Source of the DNA: Rhizobium sp. CC-YZS058
GTDB lineage: Bacteria; Pseudomonadota; Alphaproteobacteria; Rhizobiales; Rhizobiaceae
Direction: 5' to 3'
NCBI RefSeq assembly: GCF_034720595.1
Contig: NZ_JAYESJ010000001.1
Coordinates: forward strand, 1,452,001-1,516,000
Length of the DNA stretch: 64,000 nucleotides
Below, piece after piece: positions 36,358-45,982 of the stretch. Both the position numbers and the translations under genes were made by a program. Numbering within the stretch: position 1 is the stretch's first letter; the number at the start of each line of letters is the position of its first letter. The notes under the pieces were generated by a model. That model was given only the letters and a program-made list of their open reading frames with translations, had not been told where the DNA came from and did no database searches.

Positions 36358-39300
36358 GTGCTGGCTCGACTCTTCGTCATTCTCGGTGGACTGGTGGTGG
36401 TCGCGCTCTTCGGCGCGCTGATCGCACCGCTGTTCATCGACTGGACGGATTTCCGCAAGGATTTCGAACGGGAAGCGAGCCGCATTCTCGGCCAGCCGGT
36501 CGTCGTGCATGGCAGCGTCGATGCGCGGCTTATTCCCTTTCCCTCCGTAACCTTGAGCGACGTTCGGGTCGGCGAGGCGGAAAGCGGCGAGCCGCTCGTG
36601 CAGGTCGCGAAATTCTCGATGGATGCCGAGCTCGCGCCGTTTCTGAGCGGCGAGGCGCTGATCTTCGACATGCGGCTGGAGCGGCCGCGGGCGCGCATGC
36701 AGCTTCTGCCGGATGGCACGCTCGACTGGGCGCGCGGCCGGCGTGCCGCCATCCCCGCCAAGACGGTCGTCCTGGAAAATGTCGAGGTGACCGATGGCGA
36801 GATCATTTTCGTCGATGAGCAGACCGGCCGCACCCGGCAGGTGACCGGGCTGAATGCCGATCTCGCCGCGCGCTCGCTGGCCGGCCCCTGGCGGATCGAT
36901 GGCCGGGCGGCGCTCGACGGCGAGGCCGGCGCCTTCTCCATCACCACCAGCGAGGCGGACGAAGCGGGCAGCCTGCCGCTGCGCGCCCGGCTGACGCCTG
37001 ATAAGCGCCCCTTCGGCGTCGATCTCGACGGCCAACTGAAGATCGCCGACTTCCGCCCCCTTTATGCCGGCCGGTTCACGCTGTTCGAAAACCAGCCGAA
37101 CGCAGCGGACAAGACGGAGGCCGCCAAGGCCGAGGACCAGGCGGGCGCGCTGCGCATCAACGGCGAGTTCGAGCTGACCAACGAACGAATCCGCGTGCCT
37201 GACTACCGGCTGGAAGTAGGGCCGCGGGACGATCCTTACCTCGTCACCGGCGAAGCGACGCTCGACACCGGCAAGGTGCCGGAATTTCTGCTGTTGGCCG
37301 ATGGTCAGCAGATCGATGTGAGCCGCATCGGCAATCGTGGCGAGGCGGGCAAGACGGGGCGCGATCCGGCGATCTCCGTGCGCCAGCGCCTGTCCGCCAT
37401 GCTCAACATCCTCGCCGAGATCCCCATTCCGCAGGTGCCCGGTCGCGCGAGCTTGAAGCTTCCCGCCATCGTCATCGGCGATACGACTGTGCGCGACGTG
37501 CGGCTGGATTTCCGGCCGGATGGCGCTGGATGGCTGATCGACAATGCCGTGGCGCAACTTCCCGGCCGGACCTTGCTGGAAGCCAAGGGGCGGCTGAACC
37601 TGACCGGCCAGCGTGCTTTCCGCGGCGATCTGCTGCTTGCTTCCAACCAGCCTTCCGGCCTCGCCTCGTGGCTCGCCGGCTCCGTCGATCCGGCCATTCG
37701 CCGTCTGCGCACCGCCGGCTTCTCGGCCACCGTGAACCTGACGGACACGCTGCAGCAGTTCGAACGACTGGAAGTCGCCGCCGGCCCGGCGACGCTCAAG
37801 GGCCGCATCGAGCGCCAGTCGCTCAACGGCGTGCCGCCGACGCTGTCGATCCAGCTCAAGGGCAATCGTCTCGATCTCGAAGCCCTGCAGGCACTGACCG
37901 GGCTGGTGGCGGGCGATGCCTCCTACCAGACCCTTCTTGGCCATACGATCGCTGCCGATATCTCGGCCGAGACGCTGGTGGCGCTCGGCGAGGAGGCGCG
38001 GGACGTGCAATTCGTGGCGACGCTGAAGAACGGCCAGCTCCAGGCCGAGCGCGTGGCGATCGGCGATCTCGCCGGCGCGCAGCTGGCGCTGTCCGGCCGA
38101 ATGAGCGGCGCGCTCGACGCGCCCGCCATTTCCGCGCGGATGAAGTTGGCCGCCGAGGACATGACCGATTTCTTCGCCATGATCGGCCGACACGCGCCGG
38201 ATCATCCGGCGATCGCGCGTTTGGCCGGCAGCGGCGGCTATTACGGCAAGGCGGCGCTGGACGTGACGCTGACGGCCGGCGGCAACAATGGCACGGCACC
38301 GGTGATCTTCGGCGTCATCGGCACTGCCGGCGGCTCGCGCGTTGCCATCAACTATCAGGCGCCGAGCCTTTCCCAGGCGGCCACGGGTCAGGGGATCCTG
38401 CTGGAGGCGACGCTCGAAAACCCGTCCAGCCTCGTGCTGATCGGCCAGGCCGGCTTTGATCCGCTGCCCTTTGATACGGATGCGAACGGGCTGCTCTCGC
38501 TGAAGCTGCAGGGCACGGAGGGCGACCGTGCCAACGGCTCGCTGGTGTTCAACACCGAACGCAGCAGCTTCAACGCCACCGGCGAGGTGGATCTTTCGCG
38601 CGCCAACTTCCTGAACGGCCAGACGAAAATTGCGCTCGAGACCCGCGATCTCGAGCCCTTTCTGCTGGTGAAGGGCATCGCCCTGCCGCAGACGGGAACT
38701 GGGCTGCCGCTGACGCTGAAGAGCGACGTCACGGTTACGGGAGAAACGGTGGCGCTCACCAACCTGGAAGGGCGGGCCGACCGCAATGGCTTTACCGGCC
38801 AGCTGAGCTTCAACCGGCAGAAGCCGGGCGAGGGCAGCGGCCAGCTGTCGCTGGATACGCTCGACCTCGCCTATCTGGCCGAAGGCCTGCTCGGGCCGGT
38901 CGAGGCGCCGAATGGCGGCCTGCCAACGACGCCGATCATCGCGCCCGCCTGGCCCGACATGAACATGACGCTCGATCTGACCGCCAAGCAGTTTTGGCCG
39001 GGCCTGTTCGGCGCTGTCTCCAACCTCTCCAGCAAGGTGAGCTGGACCGGCGAGCAGGTGGATATGACCGAGGCGACCGGTGAATGGTTCGGCGGCAAGC
39101 TCACCGGCCGCCTGTCGCTCGGCAATGGCGGCGGCTCCGGTTTCCTGCAGTCGCGCCTCGATGTCACGGGCGCCGATCTTTCAGGACCGGTCTGGAAAGC
39201 CGCTGGCGGCCCGGTCGCAATGGGCAAGGCCGACCTGACCCTGGCGCTGGAAGCCTCCGGCGAGACGCTGCGGGCGATGGCGGAATCGATGAGCGGCTCC

Positions 39301-40260
39301 GGTTCCGCAACGCTGAACGGCCTGACGATCAAGGGCCTCAACACCGCTGCCCTGCCGGCGATCCTCGCCGCGGCCGATGGTCTGGACGGAGAAATTACCG
39401 CCGACGCGATCGATCCGCTCGTCCGGCCGCTGATCCTCAACGGCGAGGCGGCGCTCGGCACGGTTGAGGTGCCGTTCTCGATCGCCGGCGGAACGCTGCG
39501 GGCGCAGAATGTCGCGGCGGCCGATGCGGCCGCGACGGTGAGCGCCAGCCTCGATGCCGCACTGCCGGAAGAGACACTGGCCGGGAGCTTGCAACTGTCC
39601 TATCGCCCGGGCGATGCCGCCCTGGCCGGGGCGGAGCCACAGGTCATGCTCTCCTTCGCCGGCCCCATCGAGGCCCCGACGGTCAAGCTGGACACGGCCG
39701 ATCTCGTCAACTTCCTTTCACTGCGCGCCTTCGAGCGTGAGCGGCGGCGCGTCGAGATCCTGCAGGGCAATGTGCTCGAAAAGCAGCGCCTGCGCCGCGA
39801 GGTTGCGCTCTACCGGGAAGTGACCGAACTGCGCGAGGCGGACCGGCTGCGCCAGATCGAGGAGACACGCCGCCGGCAGATCGCCGCCGAGCAGGCCGCA
39901 CGTCAGGCTCTAGAGGAAAAGGCGCGGCAGGACGCCGAGGCCAAGGCCGCCGCCGCCGCGCGGGCCGCTGCCCAAGCGAAGGCGGAGGCCGAGGCGAAAG
40001 CGGCCGAAGCGCGCGAAGCGGCGCGCGCTGCCGCGGCCGCTGCCAGGAGTGCGGCGGCTGCCAGGCGCGCGGCGGAGGAAGCCGGGCAGGCCGCCGAGTC
40101 CGGCGCCCAGACGTCCCCGCTTCCGCCGGCCGAACGCGTGGAGCGCGGCGGCACGCTGGCCCCGCCTCTCGTCAATCCTACTCTGCCGCTGCCGGCGCCG
40201 TCATCGGTGCCCTCGCAGGATCCCACGCTGAACGGGCTGCCCGGCGTCGTCCCGCAATAG
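36358..40260 (+). CDS. AsmA family protein
   Basis: A 1300-residue envelope protein with one N-terminal membrane helix (residues about 2-23) and a very long beta-rich periplasmic part. The start of the AsmA domain is clear (FREASRILGQPVVVHGSVDA-like sequence, then LTLSDVRVGEAESGEP-type motifs). AsmA-like proteins are thought to bridge the periplasm and move lipids to the outer membrane. The last 170 residues form a charged Ala/Glu/Arg-rich coiled coil followed by a Pro-rich tail, a C-terminal extension beyond the typical AsmA core. GTG 36358 has AAGG upstream. Confidence 0.88.
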   Translation: MLARLFVILGGLVVVALFGALIAPLFIDWTDFRKDFEREASRILGQPVVVHGSVDARLIPFPSVTLSDVRVGEAESGEPLVQVAKFSMDAELAPFLSGEALIFDMRLERPRARMQLLPDGTLDWARGRRAAIPAKTVVLENVEVTDGEIIFVDEQTGRTRQVTGLNADLAARSLAGPWRIDGRAALDGEAGAFSITTSEADEAGSLPLRARLTPDKRPFGVDLDGQLKIADFRPLYAGRFTLFENQPNAADKTEAAKAEDQAGALRINGEFELTNERIRVPDYRLEVGPRDDPYLVTGEATLDTGKVPEFLLLADGQQIDVSRIGNRGEAGKTGRDPAISVRQRLSAMLNILAEIPIPQVPGRASLKLPAIVIGDTTVRDVRLDFRPDGAGWLIDNAVAQLPGRTLLEAKGRLNLTGQRAFRGDLLLASNQPSGLASWLAGSVDPAIRRLRTAGFSATVNLTDTLQQFERLEVAAGPATLKGRIERQSLNGVPPTLSIQLKGNRLDLEALQALTGLVAGDASYQTLLGHTIAADISAETLVALGEEARDVQFVATLKNGQLQAERVAIGDLAGAQLALSGRMSGALDAPAISARMKLAAEDMTDFFAMIGRHAPDHPAIARLAGSGGYYGKAALDVTLTAGGNNGTAPVIFGVIGTAGGSRVAINYQAPSLSQAATGQGILLEATLENPSSLVLIGQAGFDPLPFDTDANGLLSLKLQGTEGDRANGSLVFNTERSSFNATGEVDLSRANFLNGQTKIALETRDLEPFLLVKGIALPQTGTGLPLTLKSDVTVTGETVALTNLEGRADRNGFTGQLSFNRQKPGEGSGQLSLDTLDLAYLAEGLLGPVEAPNGGLPTTPIIAPAWPDMNMTLDLTAKQFWPGLFGAVSNLSSKVSWTGEQVDMTEATGEWFGGKLTGRLSLGNGGGSGFLQSRLDVTGADLSGPVWKAAGGPVAMGKADLTLALEASGETLRAMAESMSGSGSATLNGLTIKGLNTAALPAILAAADGLDGEITADAIDPLVRPLILNGEAALGTVEVPFSIAGGTLRAQNVAAADAAATVSASLDAALPEETLAGSLQLSYRPGDAALAGAEPQVMLSFAGPIEAPTVKLDTADLVNFLSLRAFERERRRVEILQGNVLEKQRLRREVALYREVTELREADRLRQIEETRRRQIAAEQAARQALEEKARQDAEAKAAAAARAAAQAKAEAEAKAAEAREAARAAAAAARSAAAARRAAEEAGQAAESGAQTSPLPPAERVERGGTLAPPLVNPTLPLPAPSSVPSQDPTLNGLPGVVPQ

Positions 40261-40363
40261 CGGACGTCAGTGTCGAACGCTGATCGGGCGTTGTTCCCGA
40301 ACGCACAGGCTGCGCGCGACTGCCTCGAGCTGCAGCGACGACGCGAGATGGGGCGTCCGCGAC

Positions 40364-40603
40364 CTAAGCGGTTTGACGTGATGTCGCGGAGGCGGCCTCG
40401 GTCTTGAGGGCAGCAAGCACATGAAGCCGCAGCGCGGAGGAGAGGTTGGTGCCGTCCGGGCGCTGATCGTCCACCTCGGCGATCAACCCGGCAAGCGGCA
40501 GGCCGCGCTGCCCGGCCAGGCGCTGCAGCTCCTGCCAGAACGCATCCTCCAGCGTGATGCTGGTGCGGTGGCCGTGCAGGGTCGTGGAATGTTTCTTCAG
40601 CAT
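40364..40603 (-). CDS. Ribbon-helix-helix domain protein
   Basis: A 79-residue protein with the RHH_4 pattern RTSITLEDAFWQELQRLAGQ, followed by GLPLAGLIAEVDDQR and NLSSALRLHVLAALK. This is a MetJ/Arc-type DNA-binding fold. ATG 40603 gives the conserved start MLKKHST; longer starts up to 40675 exist. It is last in a leftward row sspB, DUF4169, RHH. Targets are unknown. Confidence 0.85.
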   Translation of the reverse strand: MLKKHSTTLHGHRTSITLEDAFWQELQRLAGQRGLPLAGLIAEVDDQRPDGTNLSSALRLHVLAALKTEAASATSRQTA

Positions 40604-40697
40604 GTCGGTCGCCGGGCAGGGGTGGCGCATTCGGCCGATGAGCCATTCCCACGCCGGCTGCGGGACGCGATGCACCGGTCAGGCGCGCGCCTGCCGC

Positions 40698-40898
40698 TCA
40701 CGCATCCTCGGCTCCGTCGCTACCCTCGCGCCGGCCCTGGTCGAGGGTGCGGGCGGCCTTCTCGTTCAGTGTGCGGGTCAGCGTTTTTTCGGCCTTTGTG
40801 CGGCCATGGGTCAGGCGGTTCTGCTCGGCGACGCGATCCTTCTCGGCCCGCGCCTTCTTTTTGCGCGCCTGGCGGAGATTGACGACGTCGCCGCTCAT
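40698..40898 (-). CDS. DUF4169 family protein
   Basis: A 66-residue, highly basic and charged protein (GDVVNLRQARKKKARAEKDR at the start, then NRLTHGRTKAEK) matching the small alphaproteobacterial DUF4169 family. It starts 9 bases after sspB on the same strand. The function of the family is not known. Confidence 0.87.
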   Translation of the reverse strand: MSGDVVNLRQARKKKARAEKDRVAEQNRLTHGRTKAEKTLTRTLNEKAARTLDQGRREGSDGAEDA

Positions 40899-40906
40899 CG
40901 CTGCGA

Positions 40907-41434
40907 TCAGTTCTTCTTGCGGAAGGCGTCGAGCGAGACGACGGACGCACCCGGCTTCTTGCCGTCCTCATCCGTCTCCGCACTCGGCTCTGCCTCGGTC
41001 GTCTCTTCGCTGCGCTCGACCGGGGCAACCGGATAGGCGGTCACCTCGGCACCGGCGGGCTCCTCTTCCTCGAAGGCGGCCACGTCGAACTCGAGCTCGA
41101 AATTGACGGACGGATCGTAGAAGCCACGGATGGCGTTGAAGGGGATCACCAGCTTTTCCGGCGTATCGGAGAAGGAAAGACCGATCTCGAACAACGAGTC
41201 CGTCACCTTTAGCTCCCAGAACTGGTGCTGGACGACGATCGTCATCTGCTCAGGATATTTGGCCTTCAGATGCTGGGAAATGCGCACGCCGGGCGCGCCG
41301 GTCAGGAAGGTGATGAAGAAATGATGGTCGCCGGGCAGATGACCCGTGGCCGCGACCTCACCCAGCACCTTCCGGATGACGCTGCGAAGCGCATCCTGCG
41401 CCAGAATGTCGTAGCGGATGTGATCCTGGCCCAT
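40907..41434 (-). CDS. sspB: ClpXP adaptor SspB (alphaproteobacterial type)
   Basis: SspB binds the tmRNA degradation tag and delivers tagged proteins to ClpXP. The 175-residue protein has the conserved core (YDILAQDALRSVIRKVLGEV, HHFFITFLTGAPGVRIS, VIPFNAIRGFYDPSVNFEL) and an acidic flexible tail ending in VVSLDAFRKKN, the ClpX-docking end. ATG 41434 follows GGGGACC. It lies next to ssrA, the gene for the tag it recognises. Confidence 0.93.
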   Translation of the reverse strand: MGQDHIRYDILAQDALRSVIRKVLGEVAATGHLPGDHHFFITFLTGAPGVRISQHLKAKYPEQMTIVVQHQFWELKVTDSLFEIGLSFSDTPEKLVIPFNAIRGFYDPSVNFELEFDVAAFEEEEPAGAEVTAYPVAPVERSEETTEAEPSAETDEDGKKPGASVVSLDAFRKKN

Positions 41435-41599
41435 AAGGTCCCCGTTTTCCTGTTCATGCCGTGCGGGACGCAGCCGGGCAAAGGCCGGGCATCCTGCGTC
41501 GTGTCACAAAGCATTTGCATTATTGATCGACGATTTCAAGGCGCAGGGCAGGTCAGGCGCGTGCGCGTCAGCGTCGGACAAGGGGAGGGAGAGAAGTGA

Positions 41600-41940
41600 A
41601 GGCTTCTGTTGCCAGGTGCCTTCGAACCCCGCCCAAGAGTGCGACCCCTTAGGACTTGATTTGAAGTGTCACACCGCCATTAGGCAGCGAGACGAGCTTC
41701 CGCATAGTTGTCGTTTGCAACTACTATTTTAGCCCGATAACGGTGGTACAATGCCGAGCAAAAGTTCGATCTTTACGCCCTTGTCGATCCTATTTCGCCC
41801 CCATCAAAAGCCGGTCTGAAAAGGACCGGACCGGTTTTTGGTGGAGGCGCCGGGTACCGCCCCCGGGTCCAATAGGTTTATTACACCGACAGTTTATTGC
41901 CATAGCTGAGCCGAAGACCAGCAGGAGAGATATAGGCGCT
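41600..41940 (-). ncRNA. ssrA: Transfer-messenger RNA, circularly permuted two-piece form
   Basis: On the minus strand the tag reading frame 41718-41680 encodes ANDNYAEARLAA and a TAA stop, the alphaproteobacterial tmRNA tag. The gene is permuted: the acceptor piece comes first and ends in CCTCCACCA with the mature CCA at 41839. An intervening hairpin (CCGGTC/GACCGG arms, 41803-41838) follows, then the coding piece starting at 41802 with GGGGGCG, which pairs with the CGCCTCC of the acceptor strand (seven pairs, one G-U). The tmRNA motif GGATCGAC follows. The outer ends are estimated. The rest of the 688-base gap 41435-42122 has no gene. Confidence 0.93.
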
Positions 41941-42122
41941 TTCGCGTGCGATGAAAAGGCCTTCGGTCCGCAATCCTCGCAAGGCGGGACCGATTGTTGT
42001 TGAAACCTCGAGAGCTCGATCTCCGCAATCACGATTCTCCATCGACTCTCTAAGCTGTTCGCTTATAGGCTCGCCCTGTCGGGCGCAGCGGACGCGTGCG
42101 ACTTCTTCCGGAGTGCCTTGTC

Positions 42123-42917
42123 ATGAAGACCTATCTCGACCTGCTGTCCCATGTGCTGGAGAATGGCAGCGACCGCGGCGATCGGACAGGGACGGGCACG
42201 CGCTCGATCTTCGGCTACCAGATGCGCTATGATCTGGCGGCCGGCTTCCCGCTGCTCACCACGAAGAGGCTGCATGTCCGCTCGATCATCCACGAGCTGC
42301 TCTGGTTCCTGCGCGGGGATACCAACATTGCCTATCTGCATGAACACGGCGTGCGGATCTGGGACGAATGGGCGGACGAGAACGGCGATCTCGGTCCGGT
42401 CTATGGCGCACAATGGCGCTCCTGGCCGGCGGCCGATGGCCGATCGATCGACCAGATCGCCAATCTGATCGAGGCGATCAAGACCACCCCCAATTCCCGC
42501 AGGCTGATCGTCTCTGCCTGGAACCCGGCGCTGGTCGAGGAGATGGCGCTGCCGCCCTGCCATTGCCTGTTCCAGTTCTATGTTTCGGATGGAAGGCTCT
42601 CCTGCCAGCTCTACCAGCGCTCCGGCGATATATTCCTCGGCGTGCCCTTCAACATCGCCTCCTACGCGCTGTTGACGATGATGGTGGCGCAGGTGACCGG
42701 GTTGAAGCCGGGCGAGTTCATCCACACGCTCGGCGACGCGCATCTTTACAGCAATCATTTCGACCAGGCGCGCGAGCAGCTGACCCGCACGCCGAAGCCC
42801 CTGCCGACCATGCATCTCAATCCGGCGGTCCACGATCTCTTTGCCTTCCGCTTCGAGGACTTCACGCTCACCGGCTACGAGGCCGATGCGCCTATCCGCG
42901 CGCCCGTGGCCGTTTAG
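42123..42917 (+). CDS. thyA: Thymidylate synthase ThyA
   Basis: ThyA methylates dUMP to dTMP using methylene-tetrahydrofolate. The 264-residue protein has [18 protein letters not shown], the catalytic Cys in [12 protein letters not shown], the dUMP-binding [19 protein letters not shown] and [16 protein letters not shown] 42123 starts the conserved MKTYLDLL; the frame extends nine codons upstream. folA follows by one base, pairing the enzyme that makes dihydrofolate with the one that recycles it. Confidence 0.97.
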   Translation: MKTYLDLLSHVLENGSDRGDRTGTGTRSIFGYQMRYDLAAGFPLLTTKRLHVRSIIHELLWFLRGDTNIAYLHEHGVRIWDEWADENGDLGPVYGAQWRSWPAADGRSIDQIANLIEAIKTTPNSRRLIVSAWNPALVEEMALPPCHCLFQFYVSDGRLSCQLYQRSGDIFLGVPFNIASYALLTMMVAQVTGLKPGEFIHTLGDAHLYSNHFDQAREQLTRTPKPLPTMHLNPAVHDLFAFRFEDFTLTGYEADAPIRAPVAV

Positions 42918-42918
42918 G

Positions 42919-43458
42919 ATGAGCGAAGCCGAAATCTCCGTCGTCATCGTCGTGGCCGCCGCGCGCAATGGTGTGATCGGCCGCGACGGCGCCATGCCCT
43001 GGCGCCTCCCGACCGATCTCAAACATTTCAAGGCGCTGACGCTGGGCAAACCGGTCGTCATGGGGCGCAAGACCTTCGAGTCGCTGGGCCGGCCGCTGCC
43101 CGGCCGCGCCAACATCGTCGTCAGCCGCCAGGCAGACTACGCGCCCGACGGCGTCGATGTGGCACCGGACCTCGACACCGCGCTGACGCTCGCCGCCGAG
43201 CGGGCCCGCGCTGCTCTGGTGACGGAGATCTGCGTGATCGGCGGCGGCACGATCTATGCGCAGGCACTGGCAAAGGCCGACCGGATCGAGCTTACCCGCG
43301 TCGAGGCGGAGATCGAGGGCGACACGGTCTTCGCTGCCATCGACGAGACACAGTTCGAGCGGATCGCCGCGCAGCCGCTGACGCGGGGCGAGAAGGACAG
43401 CCACGCGATGACCATCGAGACCTACACGCGGCACGCGCCGGCGACGCCGCGCGGCTGA
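42919..43458 (+). CDS. folA: Dihydrofolate reductase
   Basis: FolA regenerates tetrahydrofolate with NADPH after the ThyA reaction. The 179-residue protein shows NGVIGRDGAMPWRLPTDLKHFK, the NADPH-binding GKPVVMGRKTFESLG and CVIGGGTIYAQAL. ATG 42919 is one base past the thyA stop and has AGGA close by inside thyA, so it is translated by coupling. Confidence 0.96.
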   Translation: MSEAEISVVIVVAAARNGVIGRDGAMPWRLPTDLKHFKALTLGKPVVMGRKTFESLGRPLPGRANIVVSRQADYAPDGVDVAPDLDTALTLAAERARAALVTEICVIGGGTIYAQALAKADRIELTRVEAEIEGDTVFAAIDETQFERIAAQPLTRGEKDSHAMTIETYTRHAPATPRG

Positions 43459-43563
43459 GCGACGGCCAGGTCTCTGCGGGGACGCTCGGCCGCCGCTGCC
43501 GCCATTTGCCTGCCATGCGTGGAACTATTTTCACCTCTAACGGCGAAGTGAGAGGGAGTCGCG

Positions 43564-43592
43564 TTGAAAGGGCATTTCCGGCTCCCTATAAA
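43564..43592 (+). promoter_or_regulatory. Candidate promoter of hflKC
   Basis: TTGAAA at 43564-43569 and TATAAA at 43587-43592 are separated by 17 bases, about 60 bases before hflK. The GTTGAAAG ... CCCTATAAAG context also resembles the alphaproteobacterial heat-shock (RpoH) promoter. Which sigma factor uses it cannot be told by eye. Confidence 0.5.
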
Positions 43593-43651
43593 GTGAACAG
43601 CCTCGCTGGTCCCGACCTGCGGGTGGGGAGTAACCAACAAACGAGGTATGA

Positions 43652-44779
43652 ATGCCCTGGAGCAATCAGAATGGCGGCGGCGGCCCATGGGGTGGCGGCG
43701 GCGGCAATGGTGGCGGCGGTAACAAGGGCCCCTGGGGCCAGGGACCGAATCGTCCGCGCGGTGGCGGCAATGGCCGTGGCCCGGGCGGTCCGCCGGACCT
43801 GGAGGAGATTCTCCGCCGGGGACAGAACCAGCTGAAAAACGTCATTCCCGGCGGCTTCAATGGCGGCGTCTTCGTCATCGTCGCGCTGTTGATCGTGGCC
43901 TTCTTCCTCGTCAATTCGATCTACACCGTCCAGCCGGACGAGCGTGGCGTCGAGATGCGCTTCGGCAAGCCGAAGGACGAAATTTCCATGCCGGGGCTGC
44001 ACTTCCATCTGTGGCCGCTTGAAACGGTGGAGATCGTCAAGGTCACCGAGCAGCAGCAGTCGATCGGCGGCCGCGGTGCCGGCGGCGACGGCTCCAATGC
44101 CGGCCTGATGCTGACCGGCGACCAGAACATCGTCAACGTCCAGTTCTCGGTGCTGTTCTCGGTGACCGACCCCAAGGCCTATCTGTTCAATGTCGAGGAT
44201 CCGGCCAACACGCTGCGGCAGGTTTCCGAAAGCGCGATGCGCGAAGTCGTCGGCCGTCGTCCGGCACAGGATATTTTCCGTGATAATCGCCAGGCGATCG
44301 CCGAGGACGTGAAGACCACGATCCAGGTGACCATGGATGCCTATGGGTCCGGCATTTCGGTCAATACCGTCGCGATCGAGGATGCAGCACCGCCGCGCGA
44401 AGTGGCCGATGCCTTCGACGAGGTCCAGCGCGCCGAGCAGAACGAAGACCAGTATGTCGAGCAGTCGAACCAGTATGCCAACCAGGTTCTGGGTGGCGCA
44501 CGCGGTCAGGCGGCCCAGCTGCGCGAAGAGGCGGCAGCCTACAAGAACCGGATCGTGCAGGAAGCCCAGGGTGAGGCGCAGCGCTTCATCTCTGTCTACA
44601 ATGCCTATTCGCAGGCGCCCGACGTGACCCGCAAGCGGCTCTATCTGGAAACCATGCAGGGCGTGCTCGGCAAGTCGAAGAAGGTCATTCTCGACGAGTC
44701 CGGCAACCAGGGCGTTCTGCCCTATCTGCCCTTGACCGAAATCGGCCGTCCGGCCCCCCAGACCGGCGGAGCCCAGTAA
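43652..44779 (+). CDS. hflK: FtsH modulator HflK
   Basis: HflK is a stomatin/prohibitin-like membrane protein that with HflC encloses and modulates the FtsH protease. A Gly/Asn/Trp-rich N terminus (residues about 1-45) precedes a membrane helix (about 72-90) and then the SPFH domain (PDERGVEMRFGKPKDE onward) and a long C-terminal helix. The length is 375 residues. ATG follows ACGAGG. hflC begins immediately after the stop. Confidence 0.95.
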   Translation: MPWSNQNGGGGPWGGGGGNGGGGNKGPWGQGPNRPRGGGNGRGPGGPPDLEEILRRGQNQLKNVIPGGFNGGVFVIVALLIVAFFLVNSIYTVQPDERGVEMRFGKPKDEISMPGLHFHLWPLETVEIVKVTEQQQSIGGRGAGGDGSNAGLMLTGDQNIVNVQFSVLFSVTDPKAYLFNVEDPANTLRQVSESAMREVVGRRPAQDIFRDNRQAIAEDVKTTIQVTMDAYGSGISVNTVAIEDAAPPREVADAFDEVQRAEQNEDQYVEQSNQYANQVLGGARGQAAQLREEAAAYKNRIVQEAQGEAQRFISVYNAYSQAPDVTRKRLYLETMQGVLGKSKKVILDESGNQGVLPYLPLTEIGRPAPQTGGAQ

Positions 44780-45763
44780 ATGTCGAACCGTTTTCCCGCC
44801 CTTCTCATCGCCCTCGGCGTGCTGCTGATCATCGGCTATTCCTCGATCTTCGTCGTGAACGAGCGTCAGCAGGCCGTCGTCGTCCGCTTCGGTCAGATCC
44901 AGGATGTGAAGACCGAGCCCGGTCTCTACTTCAAGCTGCCCTTCGGCTTCATGGATGCCGACCGGGTGCAGTATGTCGAGGATCAGGCGTTGCGCTTCGA
45001 TCTCGACAACATCCGCGTCCAGGTCTCCGACGGCAAGTTCTATGAGGTGGACGCCTTCGTCGTCTATCGGATCGCCGATCCACGCCGCTTCCGCGAAACC
45101 GTTTCCGGCGACCGGGAATCGGCCGAATCGCGGCTGCGGACCCGTCTCGACAGTTCGTTGCGCCGGGTTTACGGTCTGCGTGGCTTCGAGGCGGCCCTGT
45201 CGGAAGAGCGCGCAGCCATGATGCGCGAAGTACGCACCGACCTGAAGCCCGATGCCGAGTCGCTTGGCCTCGACATTCAGGACGTCCGCATCCGCCGCAC
45301 TGATCTCAACCAGGAAGTCTCGCAGCAGACCTATGACCGCATGCGCGCCGAGCGTCTGGCCCAGGCCGAGCTGATCCGTGCCCGTGGTAACGAAGAAAGC
45401 CAGCGTCGCCGCGCGATTGCCGACCGTCAGGTGGTCGAAATCGTTGCCGATGCCCAGCGCGATGCCGAAGTGCTGCGCGGTGAAGGCGAAGCCGACCGCA
45501 CGCGGATCTTCGGCGACGCGTTCCAGCGCGATCCGGCCTTCTTCGAGTTCTATCGCTCGATGACCGCCTATTCACAGGCGATCGGCAGTCCGGACACGAC
45601 GCTGGTCATCTCGCCGGACTCGGAGTTCTTCCGCTACTTCAACAGCTCCGACGGCACGCCGACGCCGCCCGCTGCACCGGCTGCCGGCCCTGCCGCCGCG
45701 GCACCGCAGGCGCCCGCCGGCGCTCCGGCTCTGGCACCCGCCAATCCCGCGCCGGCCAATTGA
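44780..45763 (+). CDS. hflC: FtsH modulator HflC
   Basis: HflC is the partner of HflK in the FtsH-enclosing complex. A membrane helix at residues about 6-26 is followed by the SPFH domain (NERQQAVVVRFGQIQDVKTE, GLYFKLPFGFMD) and a helical region (EVLRGEGEADRTRIFGDAF). The Pro/Ala-rich tail after residue about 300 is low in complexity. The length is 327 residues. There is no gap after hflK, and a terminator follows. Confidence 0.95.
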   Translation: MSNRFPALLIALGVLLIIGYSSIFVVNERQQAVVVRFGQIQDVKTEPGLYFKLPFGFMDADRVQYVEDQALRFDLDNIRVQVSDGKFYEVDAFVVYRIADPRRFRETVSGDRESAESRLRTRLDSSLRRVYGLRGFEAALSEERAAMMREVRTDLKPDAESLGLDIQDVRIRRTDLNQEVSQQTYDRMRAERLAQAELIRARGNEESQRRRAIADRQVVEIVADAQRDAEVLRGEGEADRTRIFGDAFQRDPAFFEFYRSMTAYSQAIGSPDTTLVISPDSEFFRYFNSSDGTPTPPAAPAAGPAAAAPQAPAGAPALAPANPAPAN

Positions 45764-45787
45764 GCCGGGTCGGCGTATGAACCTCGA

Positions 45788-45813
45788 AAGGCCGGCCCTG
45801 CGCCGGCCTTTTT
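45788..45813 (+). terminator. Terminator after hflKC
   Basis: The perfect nine-pair stem AAGGCCGGC / GCCGGCCTT with loop CCTGC is followed by TTTTT, 24 bases after the hflC stop. Confidence 0.9.
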
Positions 45814-45982
45814 CATGATCTTCGCCATCCTGCCTGCTCCGAAAGGAGGGGCTTGAGGGCGAGGAGGCGGGCTGGTAAATGGCCAGCGGGCGCAGACAGT
45901 GCGCCATCAAGCCATCGACGGCGCACGCCGCGCCGCCGCTGGAGCGCAACCGGGCAGGATGCGGCTCCCCGCGAGGAAATTC

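Noticed and set aside
36175..38205. A 676-codon minus-strand frame opposite the AsmA gene
   Set aside because: A shadow of the AsmA coding frame; no motifs, and GC-rich shadow composition.
41435..42122. Small open frames in the sspB-thyA gap
   Set aside because: The region is explained by the permuted tmRNA gene on the minus strand.
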